From NCBI GenBank assembly GCA_026874595.1, contig CM049310.1, positions 26,333,058-26,397,057 of the forward strand: a stretch of 64,000 bases of DNA, read 5' to 3'. Within the stretch, counting starts at the first letter, position 1, and each line of letters starts with the position of its first letter. Below are positions 1-12,960 of the stretch, piece after piece. Origin of the DNA: Sipunculus nudus (taxonomy: Eukaryota; Annelida; Sipuncula; Golfingiida; Sipunculidae). The notes below the pieces were generated by a model that saw nothing but the letters and a program-made list of their open reading frames with translations, made no database searches and was not told the DNA's origin. The position numbers were made by a program, and so were the translations under genes.

Positions 1-320
1 AATTTGATATAAGTTAAGTGTATACTGAATACAGAAAAATGAACTCTTTATATCATACAAGTTTAAAAAAAAACAGCTATATTATGGATATTAAATCTAA
101 ATAAAACGTCCAAAATGGATTAATATTATATCAAATTTTTCAATATTTTTTCCACACTGTGCATACCAGCAAGAGAAAGGAATGCGTTATGTCATTATAT
201 CATTTTCCAGTTACCGAGATAAGAGAAATACCTCATTCTATATAGAAATACCTGTTGCATATAAAGATGTCTAAGCATAATAAATATACCTAAAATGTTT
301 CATATGGTAAACGTAAAAAC

Positions 321-464
321 CTGTAAGAAGTGCATAGCACATGATGAAGATCCAGAGGTTTGGGGCAAAGGCTGCTGCGACGAAGCCGGCTGCTCCCGTG
401 ACGGAGGTGATGGCCATCACTGTCTGTAGAGAAAACCTGTCTGACGCTATACCGGCAAGAGGGG
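321..464 (-). CDS. SLC16-like gene, coding exon 3
   Basis: Acceptor ctctttcag before 464; 144 nt, phase 1 to phase 1. It encodes APLAGIASDRFSLQT through AFAPNLWIFIMCYALLTG. The donor ACAG|gttttt is weak. An alternative donor at about 296 would add FYVYHMKHF, which does not fit the family, so 321 is preferred. No further exon is visible in 1-320. Confidence 0.8.
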
Positions 465-2919
465 CTGAAAGAGTGTAAGTTATCATTTAAGAATATAAGC
501 ATCACTGGTGTTGCTTTTTTTATGCACGGTTAAGTCAATCCTTATGTCTGACGGTTTTAATCTTTCACTGTCAGAAATGATTGCAAGTGTGTCCTCAGAG
601 GGTCATTTTCCATATTTTCACCTACAGCCGGAGATATTTTACATAATTTTTCGAAAGGGCTATCGCAGCGCCATTAATTAGAATCTACGACCGTATTACG
701 TAGCCAGTGGGTGAACTTGCAGCGAATGAAACCTAACTAGTTGTCAAGTGTAGAATTATGGGAGGATAATAAGCTGGTACTGATGATCCCCGGGCGTATT
801 AAAGTTTAAAACAGTTTTATTCTGTAAAAGGTTTATTTCTGAAATACAGGCAGCTGGTCACTTACCGGCCGCTATCCCTATTAACATGTTAGTAACAGAG
901 AAAAGACTGGTCTCAAAAGGGGTTGAATTGAAGGTTTCCATAATGGCGACATAGAAAATCCCCATACATCGGAAAACTCCACCAAAGAACCACAGAGTAT
1001 AGCAACAGCCTGCAACATATATAAAAGTTTCTTGTCAAATTTAAATGGACACATAATGCAATAGTAAACCCGCTTAGCACACAAAAAGTGTTATATGTTC
1101 TGGTTGTTTGGATAAAACGGCATGGGAAATATTAAAAATGTATTAGTTTCTTACGAATGTTGGAAGAAAAAATACAAGGAAAGAAGCTGAGTATTGCCCT
1201 CAGTTGCGTTGCAAATGCATTAAAGGGGCCTATTCCGATATCTGAAGTATATTAACTTAAATTAATCCCTTGAACGTTTAAATAAGAAAAACAGGCCAGA
1301 AAATTTTGATCCTACCGCACAAAGGCTGCTCAATTTGTTTATATCTACGTATTTTAAACAACTGAACCAGTTTTGCAAATGCCATTTTGCACTTAGTTAC
1401 CTTTCCTGCTTCCGTGCATATGAACCTATCACTGGTAAAATGGGGATTTCCATCTGTCAATCATTGCCGTGTTTACTAATTGCTTGCAGACAAACAAGCT
1501 CATACATCCGTCACGGGGGTGTTAACAGAAACTTCTGTAGAAAGAAGTAGGTGAATGGTTGGCTTTAAGAATAACATTTGGGTATGTAATATATGTTTAC
1601 CTGGTCGTAAAGTTCAGTGAGAAATATGGATGCGGTAATCACAGTATTACACATTAACTGATTGTTTCCACAAATTTTGTGGTTCATGTGGCTGCCGCTG
1701 ATCTACAGAATGAACGTGTTAAGCAACAAAAGTAAAGCATTATTGACTATAATTGCCATTACTTGTAGTATTTGCAGTAGTGTTGCTCTTAATAAAGAAA
1801 AAGTACAACTGTGATAGAAAGTACTATAATTTAAGTCTTAAAAAGAAATCGACTGACGACGAAATTCCTACGCTCCCGAGGCAGCGGCAATCTTACGCTT
1901 CTACAGAAGCTACCGAGAAGGAGACCTATAGGGAAAAGCGCTGTGTAAAGAGCGTACGAAATTCCAAGTCCACCATATTTATAAGGTGTTTTGTTTTTCT
2001 CTTAAATAAAATGATTTCGTCTGTGTGGCTTATATGTAGCCAAAAACCGGGCACTGTAAACATAAATAAAGAGTCAAAATCCCTTATCAAGTAATTTGAC
2101 ACAAAAACCAGCCTTCACCTCAAAGTCCCTGTTACCAAAGGTGAATGTACTAGCGGTCGGTTTTGTCAACAGAGCATATATAGTAAATAAAAGAAAAAAC
2201 ATGTTTATTATAGAAGATATCTTAGGTGACAAGGGTATTAATGTGTTTTACATGAATGTATGTTAGTGTGTGCCTATCAATAACCTTTTCACATAAGCAA
2301 GTCTATTTATGAAACAAATACACAGGTGAACGACCACACTATTATAATTACCACACAAGTCCTGAATCCCTGATAATTAAACGTCGCGGAAGCGTGATCT
2401 GTTCTGTTAACAATGAACGGACTGTTTCTAATTTACCCGTGACCTTACTTGAACTAGAGGCATGAATTACATTATAGGATCAGATAACCAATTTCAACTC
2501 TTTCCCCATCCAGCTTTTGGTTGCACTTTCATAACCCATCCAGCTTTTGGTTGCACTTTCATAATTATCTTTTCGACCTAAATACTGCATGAAAAATATC
2601 AGCAAGATATATGACAACGCAATTATATAATACATTATCCATGCTTAAAGCGTCCACAGCAGAAAGGCAAAAGGTGGGTATTTTAAAAGTAGTATGATAA
2701 TATTTCTTTTTGGTGTATATCAAAGATTTAAACACATCAGATCTTCCCATAGATCTTCTAAAACTGTAAAATCACGGTTAATGGTCCTGCCCTGCTGGTG
2801 AAACATTTCATGTTTTATGTACACTCTGTGTGTTAATGGACGGGGAGACCTTTATGACTATGAAGACGACTTAGGGTATGGGATTGGGGTTTTTTTTTAT
2901 TCCAAGCCGTCGCATCCGA

Positions 2920-2966
<47 letters not shown>

Positions 2967-3829
2967 GACATTTTAAATACTGGTTGAATTTCCGTATTTA
3001 CAATGCAGGCGAAAACTCTCGTCCACCAAAGAATCTTTCTGTAGAAACCCCTTACAATTGTTAAAATGTTTTCATGTTACTTATATACTCAAACTCGTTA
3101 TTTCCAGGACTATTAAAAGTTTTGGAAGTGTTATCATTTTTAACTGCCTTCAAAGAGTCTTACTACATTCTCTTGTATACATGGTATCAATAAGAATAAA
3201 TAATACTTAACTAATGATTATCTTCCATTAAAAACTACGTGACCTTGCCGTTATACGAATACAGGAGTTATATCTAAAGTGCTCTAAATGTTTGATCTAG
3301 GAATGTACCAGACCAGAATAATCGTTCACAACAATATTAAACCAATTCTCACGAGACATGCAGCCGACTGTTCACAAGCAAAAGACAACAAATTGTATGA
3401 AAAATGAAACGAGCACATGGGTTATCGTATTGCTGGGATGCAGTGAATTAATATTTTTCATATTGTAATCAGAAGAAAAAGAGAGGAAAGTTTATAGTAA
3501 GTCATGTGACACGCATTCAATTTGTCAGACAAATTATGGAATCTATGAAGTCGGAAATTATGAACTAAGAGATATCGTGATTAATTTTTCATAACATATT
3601 ACGTTATCACTACTATTTGTACATTTGTGACACTGGAAATAAAAGAGTTTTAAAAGTCTTTTACTGAAAAAAGTGTATAATAGATAATACTTAGACTTGT
3701 TTACAAGGTTTGGTTTTCAGATAAAGAAAAAAAAACTGAACTGGTGTATAAAAAGACATCTCAAATTAACGGTCTGCAGACCTTCGATTTCCTTAAGCAA
3801 CGCTTCTGAATTTTTTTTTAAATATCAAA

Positions 3830-3916
<87 letters not shown>

Positions 3917-3982
3917 ACCTAAAAGGGCGATCCAGGCCCATCTGGGTTCATTTTGATGTACTGGTTCCTTATCCTTAGTCAT
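321..3982 (-). CDS. SLC16-like monocarboxylate transporter, 5' part only (three exons, runs off the left edge)
   Basis: Joined exons 3919-3982, 866-1009 and 321-464 on the minus strand encode the first 117 residues of a major-facilitator protein of the SLC16 (MCT) type; family members carry monocarboxylates and similar solutes across the plasma membrane. The N-terminus is short and charged (MTKDKEPVHQNEPRWAW), followed by TM1 with LWFFGGVFRCMGIFYVAIME, where MCTs have a similar RSxG/FY segment. Next comes NMLIGIAAAPLAGIASDRFS, the loop between TM2 and TM3 that in MCTs reads GPxxxxLxxRFG, and then AAFAPNLWIFIMCYALLTG (TM4). Both internal exons are 144 nt, with phase 1 at every junction. Start: the ATG at 3982 gives the expected short cytoplasmic N-terminus, though the frame stays open up to 4144. 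The remaining exons lie beyond position 1. The family call rests on recognised sequence features, not a search. Confidence 0.8.
866..1009 (-). CDS. SLC16-like gene, coding exon 2
   Basis: Acceptor tgttgcag before 1009 and donor G|gtaag after 866; 144 nt, phase 1 to phase 1. It encodes TM1 and the start of TM2 (CCYTLWFFGGVFRCMG to SVTNMLIGIAA). Confidence 0.85.
1871..1956 (+). repeat. Dispersed repeat fragment shared with 31.4-32.1 kb
   Basis: It begins ACGCTCCCGAGGCAGCGG and ends AAAAGCGCTGTGTAAAGAGC. The first part matches 31417-31455 and the last part matches 32093-32122. The two pieces are about 640 bp apart there but only about 30 bp apart here, as expected of a deleted and a fuller copy of one interspersed element. 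Confidence 0.6.
2503..2564 (+). repeat. 31-bp tandem duplication
   Basis: Two adjacent copies of a unit containing CCATCCAGCTTTTGGTTGCA, followed by CTTTCATAA. Confidence 0.85.
2922..2963 (+). repeat. (CT)n microsatellite
   Basis: About 20 uninterrupted CT units. Confidence 0.95.
3834..3910. repeat. (TA)n microsatellite at an SLC16 exon 1 donor
   Basis: Almost pure TA with one short interruption. It ends about 8 bp downstream (in transcript sense) of the exon 1 splice donor. Confidence 0.95.
3919..3982 (-). CDS. SLC16-like gene, coding exon 1
   Basis: Start codon at 3982-3980, donor G|gtatgt at 3919/3918, 64 nt, ends in phase 1. It encodes the N-terminus with EPRWAWIALL. Intron 1 begins directly with a (TA)n tract. 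Confidence 0.7.
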
Positions 3983-5030
3983 AACTATATTTCCCTTACG
4001 ATCCCGGCTGTTTTCCTTCCAGTTAGCTAGAAACAATGAACAATTTGCTGAGTACATACCCATCAAGATAGAGATATGCCATGTCAGGCGCGGGTAAGGT
4101 CCCTCATTTACATTGAGGAAGTCACGTGTTATCTTTTCGGTCACTGTACGCTTTTCATCATTAATAGCACCATTTCAATCCTAACACTTTATCATCTTGT
4201 AAAATATTTCTTTATTACCTTTCCTGTTCCATACAAAACAAAAAAATTATTTTATATTGCGACCTGGCGTTCAGAAGATTTAAACACATAACATCCAGGT
4301 AGGCAAATGCATTACAACAACCGGACAAGAAATTAACCAATTTTACAATGACTGTAATTACTGTAATTTCTGCTTTTTTATAAAGAAATAATCTTGTATA
4401 ATTTGTATCATGCTGACACACATATATCGCCATATGACATTAGAAAGATAAACCCTCAAACCGAGATTTCAATGCACTGAAGGATATATATATAACCAAT
4501 CATATTGTGCACATATGGTCAGTATATAATTACATGTACTCACCAGTATCGTATTAACAACAAAGATTATTATTCATATGAAATAAACACCAGAAGTCAT
4601 GCAAACATCAACGTGACCTTAACACGTGAACTGAGACGCACGTGTCACTTTTGCCTGTCGGGTTGCATAATGCATGGGCAGTATACATATGCATGGTCTG
4701 AACAATATGGACAGGCGAGTGGTTACACGAACGGCCCCCTCCGCTGAGAATATTAAGTTGACGACAGGGCGTTGACGTTTTATGGTCAAAGATATTAAGA
4801 AACCGATGTTAGGTGGTGCAAGGTCAAATCAAATTATGAAACGTTGTAATAATAGAGTTCTCGTGTCTTTTCTGAAGGAAAACTCAGTCTTGTCTGTAAC
4901 AGCCATTTCAGTGCAATAGGATTAACCACGCGGACAATCTCCTGTTCCTAGGCACTGGCATTGAATACTTACAAATGGAGCCTAGTGTGGTAAAATAAAG
5001 TGCTCTTATGCACACTTATAACTTTAATTC

Positions 5031-5210
5031 AACTTACAATAACCAGCAATAATTGATATTTATAATTATTTATTATATGACACTGGTACATGAAACACTG
5101 GAAAATACTAATAACTATATTCAACTAACAATAACCTGTTATAACTGATATTTATAATTATTTATTATATAACATTGGTTTACATGGTACACTGAAAATA
5201 TTTTGACATT
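5031..5210 (+). repeat. ~92-bp tandem duplication
   Basis: Two diverged copies, each containing GATATTTATAATTATTTATT followed by a TATA/GACACTGG-type segment, at a spacing of about 92 bp. Confidence 0.7.
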
Positions 5211-5454
5211 TCTAGTTCATTAACAAACATTTATATATAGGGAGTATAGGGATTCAAGGGCCTGTGATTAAAGATCTGCCACAAATTCGCTACTTAATTA
5301 TCACTGTGACGTCATCAATATATTACATGAAGACATAAGGTGACGTCCCTGCATGTAGACCACGTATTCGGGGATTCACGTTTCTCATATAAGCTGCCTG
5401 TGAGCAGATATCTTTACTTTGCCATCCCTATAATCATTTATCTGTTATTTTAAT

Positions 5455-5458
<4 letters not shown>

Positions 5459-5521
<63 letters not shown>
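5459..5521. repeat. (TA)n microsatellite
   Basis: About 31 TA units. Confidence 0.95.
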
Positions 5522-5527
<6 letters not shown>

Positions 5528-5586
5528 GTATCGGTCAGCCTATTCTGTTACGATAAGAATTGAAATATACGTAAATCGATACCGAT

Positions 5587-5591
<5 letters not shown>

Positions 5592-5647
<56 letters not shown>
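5592..5647. repeat. (TA)n microsatellite
   Basis: Second TA tract 70 bp after the previous one. Confidence 0.95.
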
Positions 5648-6536
5648 GATCTTGAGTGGTACAGGTACGTCATTCAACTGAACTCGGTGAGAAGAGAGCC
5701 TAATATTAGACAATCGTTTAAACATACCTGTGTTTTCTTATAGTTAAAATCAAGCTGAAATCTGTTACTTTTAATGCATAATATTATAAATTAGTGAGCC
5801 CTTGATCCTGTTTGATCTATTTTGACTACAAGTTTGGTCATCTGACCAGCAGGGTCGGATAATTTGACACTAGGCGGAAACACTTGAGAAAGTTAGGATC
5901 AAGTTTAACTAACAATGGCCCATAGGTTGATCATATGAAAGTGCAGCACTGTCAGTTTGTTAGTGACGGAGTCATATTAGTGACGGAGGACTCGAATCAG
6001 AACGTTTTAAAGACTCAGACTCGCATTCGGAGGTAAATCGTTGTCTATCCCGAGTCAAGTAGAAGGAAAGCTTTGTCACATACTAGAAAATTAATAATAT
6101 TAAGGGTTTGCCAATTAATCGATTATTACGATGATTGGTTGTTTACTCCATAGTTGTTTAATTAATTTGCATTTTTAACATAATCGATCACTAACGATCA
6201 AGTCAATTTTATCAAGATAAAATATACTAATTTTGTCAGAGATATAAGAAAGACGGAGCACAAAGCAGCCAACACCAGTAAAACTAAACCTTGTGCAACA
6301 ACGAGTGTAAACAACCCGGTCTTTAACTTGATCTTTCAGCATATAATGTACAAATTAGCCTGGATTTACCCGGTCAATATTTTAGGCATACATCTATAGA
6401 CTATACATCAGTTTCACGCTAATAAAGAGTGTGCATAATATAATCGATTAATAATCGATTGTCTGTCGTTTTTTTCTTCCAATCATCTGATATGATTTAA
6501 CAACCGATTCCTACCACTAAATTATATACATGTGCA

Positions 6537-7257
6537 AACTTCTAACAGTAAATTACTATAAAAGAGAATACTACTAACAGAAAATTACAATAAAAGAGAA
6601 AACAACGAACAGAATATTACAATTAAAGAGAATACTTCTAACAGAATATTACAATAAAATAGAAAAATACAACAGAATATTACAATAAAAGAGAATACTT
6701 CTAACAGAATATTACAATAAAAGATAAAACTACAACAGAATATTACAATAAAAGTGAAAACTACTAACAGAATATTACAATAAGAGAAAACTACTAAAAG
6801 AATATTACAATAAAAGAGAAAATTACAATACAATTTAACAATAAAAGAGAAAACTACAACAGTATATTACAATTAAAGAGATAATTACAATGAATATTAC
6901 AATAAAAGAGAAAACTACTAACAGAACAGGTCAATAAAAGAGAAAACTTCAACAGAATATTACGATAAAAGGGAAAACTCCTAACGGAATATTATAATAA
7001 AAGAGGAAATGACATCAGGATAGTACAATAAAACAGGAAACTACTAACTGAATATTACAATAAAAGAAAATCTCCTAACGGAATATAACAATAAAAGAGA
7101 AAATTACAAAAGAATATTACAATAAAAGAGAAAACTACTCACAGAATTTAACAACAAAGAGAAAACTACAACAGAATATTTCAATAAAAGAGAAAACTAC
7201 AACAGAATATTACTATAAAAGAGAAAAACTACTGACAGAATATTCCAATAAAAAGAC
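6537..7257 (+). repeat. AT-rich minisatellite, unit ~33 bp
   Basis: Roughly 20 or more diverged copies of AACAGAATATTACAATAAAA followed by GAGAAAACTACT. Unit length varies by a few bases, so the apparent minus-strand ORF over part of it (repeats of FYCNILL) is a by-product of the repeat. Confidence 0.9.
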
Positions 7258-9428
7258 TCACGTTCAAGCAAAAAGCAGGCGTACACTAACTTAAATAATA
7301 GTTATGTTAATCTGGTTTCCATTTTAAATTTCTTTCAACGAGGACTGTGGACTGAGTGTGGACTTGGACTCGAACGTCAAGGACTCGGACTTGCACTCGG
7401 ACTGAGTAGCCCTGACTTAGACTGGTATTCGCACTCGAATGGTGCATGTGGACTCGATTACATCACTTGTTTATTGAGCTCGGGCCCATAGCAGCTGCTT
7501 CTTAAGCTACTATTAATGCGGCACTGACCTCAACGTATTATAAAGTTCATTTGAGAGAGAGACAGAAACAGAAAAGTACAGACAGAGACTGTGAGACAAG
7601 TAGCTTGTACATTTCTGTCACAGGTGCACAGCATTTTTTTGGAAATTGTTGTTAATTTCAACACCTGCTCGAGAGAAATTGACACGTTTCCGATAAAAAT
7701 TCAGACTTCATTCACTGCTTTTAGTGCGCCTATGCCAATTAAGAAGTTTTCGGCGTTAGGCAGTGGAAACGATTATGTGTAATACACTTGCTTAATAAAT
7801 GGAGTCCTGTACATGATGTGTTTTATGAAAAACATCATACTAGAATAACATCATACATCGTCAAGCTTGAAGCTTGTTTTATTTCATGGTTTCAGAGCTC
7901 ATTGATTGAAAGTAATCATATACTTCTGAAATTAATTAAACTAATGTAATTGTATATCTTATAAAGTTTTTATACACTGATTCTAATTATAAACTCAAAC
8001 GCCCCAAGAGGATCTGAATTAAATAGTTTATGGCAGTCACAGCCTGGGATGGCCCTGAAAGTACACAAAACGGAACCGATGACACACGTAGGATTTTTAA
8101 CGCATTTTTCATCAAGAAATTGTAATCGGGAAGTATATCTTTGTTCTATTAAAATTGGTCCATGTGATATCGGCTGACTTTGAATAGCACAGCTTCAGCT
8201 TAAATTATGGCTACATCAATAGCTAATTCTAACTGCTTTGCTAAGATAATAAATAGGTCTATTGTAAATAAATTGAGACTCACACAGACGCTGGCAACTG
8301 ACAACATTCTACATTCACATTCAACAAACACCGGAACTTAACTCTGTTTTGAACAGGTTTATTTATTATTACTTATGTTAAAATACACATGCAGTGCTTT
8401 GTTAACATGGCGTGTGTTTAAAAATATGATATGAACAATATCACAGTCAGCATAGAAAGCGCATGATTTTACTCTAAATCGATACGTTCAAGAAGCGCCC
8501 TACCTTTGTAATAAGTAAATGCACTTTAATTTACGTGGTTCTCTGGTCCGATGTAAATAAGCCCAGCTATCATTTGTAGTAATCATAGTTATGATAAATG
8601 AAAGTTTTAATAATACGATTATGGAGTACGTGAATTAATGTTATTTAATAATTAAAATGTGGTCGTAACGTTTATGTTTTAATCTGTTTAAAAAGTCTGA
8701 ATATCTATACACACTTTTTTTCCAGTAATACCTTGTTATATTTACTTACAGTGGACGTTGAGAGTTTATGTATCTTACACAGTAGACATGTGCTTATATC
8801 TATCCCATTTATGCTTAATCTACCTGAGAGTAGGACATCTGATACAGGTCAAATTTCTAATAAATTATACAACACGACTAATCCATTCTCTAGTCAGGTC
8901 TAATTTTGTTGATTTAGTAGATTTTCATTCATTCCTTTGTAAATTCTAATGCAGTAGACATACGATTTGTTTAATCTATTTCTTTCAACAATGCTGTCAC
9001 AGACATGATTTTTTCCTTTAAATATGTTTTCGAACAATATGGAACGTTGGCCACGGTGCACAACAAGTACATTTAAGTGACACCGGGTTTATCAAGGAAA
9101 CTCCTAAGACAACTTCCTTTCGAACAGGAAAAGGAATTTGCGAAAATGTCTACTATCTAAAGAATAGACGGCAAGCTGAGAAAAAAAGAATGTTTTTCTA
9201 CCTGTCAGAATTGCACTTAGATATTTCAATAGTTTCTTTAATGATACGGAGTACCTTTCAGTGCGTACTATGTATCGTAAAGCGGTCTATTCAGCCATCA
9301 TACAGCTTCACATAGTATTCACGATATTTGGTTAAAATTCACAAATAAGGCATATGTAATATCGTTAATGATGTTGAATGTGCATGGTCATTGCGTAAGG
9401 TTTTCGTTTGGTTCAAGTATGTATATTT

Positions 9429-9434
9429 TTTATT
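9429..9434 (-). terminator. Polyadenylation signal of the vWA gene
   Basis: AATAAA on the minus strand, 64 bp past the stop codon of the vWA-domain gene; the expected cleavage site is near 9410. Confidence 0.65.
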
Positions 9435-9497
9435 AATCTAGCAGGCATTCACTGTGCATTGAGCATGACGTCAACCCTCGTATTGAGGCACCGATCG

Positions 9498-11482
9498 TTA
9501 CTTATCTTTATTTCGAAGTTTTGGTAGGACAACGTCTTGTACGGCATCTATTGCCATGGCAACGATATCTTCATATCTTGGGGTCTCAGGTGACATATAC
9601 TGAATCTGTTGGTTTGCTTTGTAATCTTGAAAAAAATGCCAGTAATCCCACATGCGACAGTGATACTTCTCGAATATGTCGACATTTCGACTTGGTTTAT
9701 AGTATAGATGGATAATAAAGTCATCCGTGACACAGTAGTTCGACACTTTTCCGCCAGACTCGTTTTGCATGACGCAGTGCACATGCCAGTTCCTCGTGTC
9801 CTCCATTATATTTTCATCGAAGTCTGACTGCGTTATGCTTTCTCGTCCGACAACGTTAAAGAAATTTTCCCATGTTCGTACGTAGTAGAGTTTTTGTAGA
9901 ATATTACCACAGATTGACACGGGCCTCTTCCGATGTCTGCTGTGACGTTTCTCGTCTGACGTATATGGGCTGCTCCCGGATGTCGAGGGTCGAGGAGTTC
10001 CCCGTGGTGTTGAGGGTTTAGTGTTTGAATTCTGCCGTGACACAGCCCGGGAGTTTCCCATTGCAGTTTTCGGTCTGACTTGAGGTGACATTTTTGATGA
10101 CTCACCATCTTGCTTGTCTTTCTTCATACTCTTAGCTTTCTGCATATCGACCGGTTCATCAACTATTGTTACTCTAGCGTTTTTCTTCTTTGCTGTCTTT
10201 GCCCGTGGACTTTTATTTTTATCGGAGCTAGCGCTAGCAGTCGTAACTTTGAGCTCCTCCTCCTCGGCCGAAGCTAGAGAATCCGCCGTTTCATCTCCAG
10301 GAGTATCCTCGCCATCCATGTCGTCTAATTCCTCTTCTTCCTCCTCATCGTCTTCTATAATATCGTAGCATTCGTACTCCATGGAAGGATTTCTGTCCGC
10401 AATAGAGCTCTTTGGTCTCCCACGTCCTGTTTTTGGTCTTTCTAAAGAATTCAGAGAAGCCCGGGATCCCATCGGACTATTAAGAGGTCTTCTCCGACGA
10501 CGGGCACCTTTAGCAGCGCGGGGTCGTGTCGGTGTTGTTGCCCCGAGACCAGTGGATCGTCCGTCTGTTTCCTCCACAGGGGTCATCGCCGGCGTCTTCG
10601 GCTCGGTGTCCAATGTATCACAGGTCATGTAACCGTCATCGGATGTCGGCCGACCGAAGTTCTCATCGTCATCCAGAATGTCGAAGTCGTTTTCATCCTC
10701 TTCCTCCTCACCATCTCTATCTCCCTCCTCTTGAGCATTGTCTTGAGCATTCTCCTCTCCATCGTTCTGCATTCCCCCTTCGCCTTCTGCCTCTCCTCCT
10801 TGCCGGTTACCGGCTTCGGCTGCTTGTTCACTAGCTCCTCTATTTTCATCTTCTTCTCTATTTTCGCTTTCCTCTCTATTTTCGCTTTCCTCTCTATTTT
10901 CGCTTTCTTCTCTATTTTCGCCTTCTGCTATATTTTCGCCTTTTTCTATATTTTCGCCTTCTTCTCTATTTTCGCCTTCTTCCCTATTTGCCCCTTCTTC
11001 TTCCCTCTCCAGATTCATATCATCTGGAGACTTGTCGGCCTCACTTTGATGAGAACGACCTGAAGTCGAAGCTTGGAGCTCATAACTTTCTTCATTTGAG
11101 ATCCTTTCATCCCCGATACTATCACCGTCCGTGATTGGTCCTATGTTTGGCTGCATAGGGAACTGCTTCCTGTCGCCCTCCTCTTCTTCTACGACCGGAC
11201 GAAGTACCATGACATACTGCACTGACGAGTCCGTGTCGTTGTATACAGCAATGTAGGTCTTCCTGGTGTAGTCAGGGATGTACGTGAAGATGTTGCACGG
11301 TAACTCAACGTCGTACATTGCTGCCGAGGGACAAGGGAAACAAAGGCACATGTATCCTGACAGACCATTCGCACGAAGTAGAACCTCCATGGGACGGCGA
11401 AACGGAAAGGACATGAAGTACTGCACCTGTCGTGGACGAAGGTGGCCGGCTGATTCCTTGTTAGACTGGAGGACCACAGGTG
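9498..11482 (-). CDS. vWA gene last exon: beta-rich segment, acidic repeats, C-terminal domain
   Basis: Acceptor ctttgttcag before 11482; stop TAA at 9500-9498; 1985 nt in a single open frame. Residues 413-1073: a beta-rich part (MYDVELPCNIFTYIPDYTRK), acidic repeats, basic and Ser/Pro-rich linkers, then a folded-looking C-terminus rich in aromatics (RTWENFFNVVG, YHCRMWDYWHFFQDY). Antisense ORFs across the acidic part are shadows. Confidence 0.9.
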
Positions 11483-11689
11483 CTGAACAAAGACAGTAAA
11501 CCACAGTATATATTATATTACTATGTGATATGTGCAAAAGCTTGAAAAATAAACACATTTTCGTCATTATTATTATTGTTATTTTATTATTATAATAATA
11601 TATTATTATTATTATTTTTATTAAATTTATTAATGAGAAATAAATTAATAAGTTGTATAATACTCCTACTCCTACTAATTATTGATAAA

Positions 11690-11720
<31 letters not shown>

Positions 11721-12926
11721 TTATCGTATTTTAAAAAAAAATAATTATATATTTAAAGCAATAATAAATACCCGCCATTATTATTTATGGAATATTACGA
11801 GCGGAAAGGATCAATGACATTACCAAATACCATGAAACTTGGTTTCCGGATGAAATTATTATTATAAACTTGGCCTATGTATCTACTCCGGTCACGTGTA
11901 TTGTTTCGTTACTGGTGTTTGGTATTTCTTCTACCTTGAGATAGAGTTCTGGTGAGAGGGAGTAGCATTGACCACAGATCCTCGTAAGCTTCAAGTTTGT
12001 GCACGTGACGTTTTGTAGGGACGGATGCTATTTGACGTGGTTCGTCCAAGGGTACGGAACCCCCGATACGTAAGTACAAAACAGATATACCTGTAAAACA
12101 AAAATAAACAATACCTATACCACGTAGCAACATGATAAATAGTGGTCTATACAGTAAAGCAAAGAAAAAAAAACATCTAGCACTCTTAGGGAATTGGTGA
12201 AAAAAGGGATAAGAACATATTTTTTCAAAGTTACTTCAAACTTTATTTGGTCTTTTGTTTCAGTTAAACGGCCTAGGGTAGATTTATCTGCGTCAAAACA
12301 TTTGGTTAAATTAAATTTTCTAATAATTTAATATAAAGGATTAAGTAAACACAAAACTAAATATTAAAAGCTGACTATATTAAAGAAAAGTATCAATATT
12401 TTGAATACTAATATTTTACCTATTATGACGCAAATTTTACGGATACATACGCACTGTGGTACAGATGATTGGTTTATAGGACCTGTTGGGATGTTGATTG
12501 TACTTACCTTGTTGGTAACAGAGTTGGGCGGGGTCCATGTAATTATCCTCTGACGCATCGTCTGCCAAGAGGAGTATGACCTGACTGCTGACGAAACGAC
12601 GCTGGAAGTACGCCTCCTCCAGCTCCCTGTACACAACATACCGGATTAAAGGATAAAGTCGTTTTGACCGTACTGTACTCTTGAAAATATAGTACGTGTC
12701 TGTTACTTTAATTATTGGTGCGTCTGTTAGGGAAATTACGTAACACAAAGCATCGGGCAGTCGTAAGGCTAGACTGGTACCCTGCTCTATTATGGCCTCA
12801 GCCAAGCATAGATGATTGGCCTAGAGCAGCAGTGCCATAGTAGAGCGGAGTACCAGTCTTTCGTAAGGCCAAATTATCCTGTTATGCATCAGTGATCATA
12901 TAAAATAATTTCCTAAAGACATGCTC

Positions 12927-12960
<34 letters not shown>

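Larger units (their letters stand above)
465..3918 (-). other. Introns of the SLC16-like gene
   Basis: The intervals 465-865 and 1010-3918 hold no further exon that I can support. The larger one contains a partial dispersed repeat (1871-1956), a 31-bp tandem duplication (about 2503-2564), a (CT)n tract and a (TA)n tract. Confidence 0.6.
4145..9428. other. Intergenic region between the SLC16-like and vWA genes
   Basis: No supported gene. The interval holds a roughly 92-bp tandem duplication (5031-5210), two (TA)n tracts, a 0.72-kb minisatellite (6537-7257) and GACTCGGACT-type simple repeats (about 5985-6035 and 7335-7455) flanking it. The rest is AT-rich unique-looking sequence. The few ORFs here are short and lack domain signal. 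Confidence 0.6.

Noticed and set aside
1753-2094. 113-codon plus-strand ORF with a hydrophobic start, inside the SLC16 intron
   Set aside because: Its middle part is the dispersed repeat shared with 31-32 kb, and the rest is low-complexity and Lys-rich. No sign of a gene.
10114-11063. Plus-strand ORFs opposite the acidic region of the vWA gene (Ser-rich and FSIFAF repeats)
   Set aside because: They are shadows of acidic codons and the 18-bp repeat on the minus strand. The minus frame is confirmed by splice phases.
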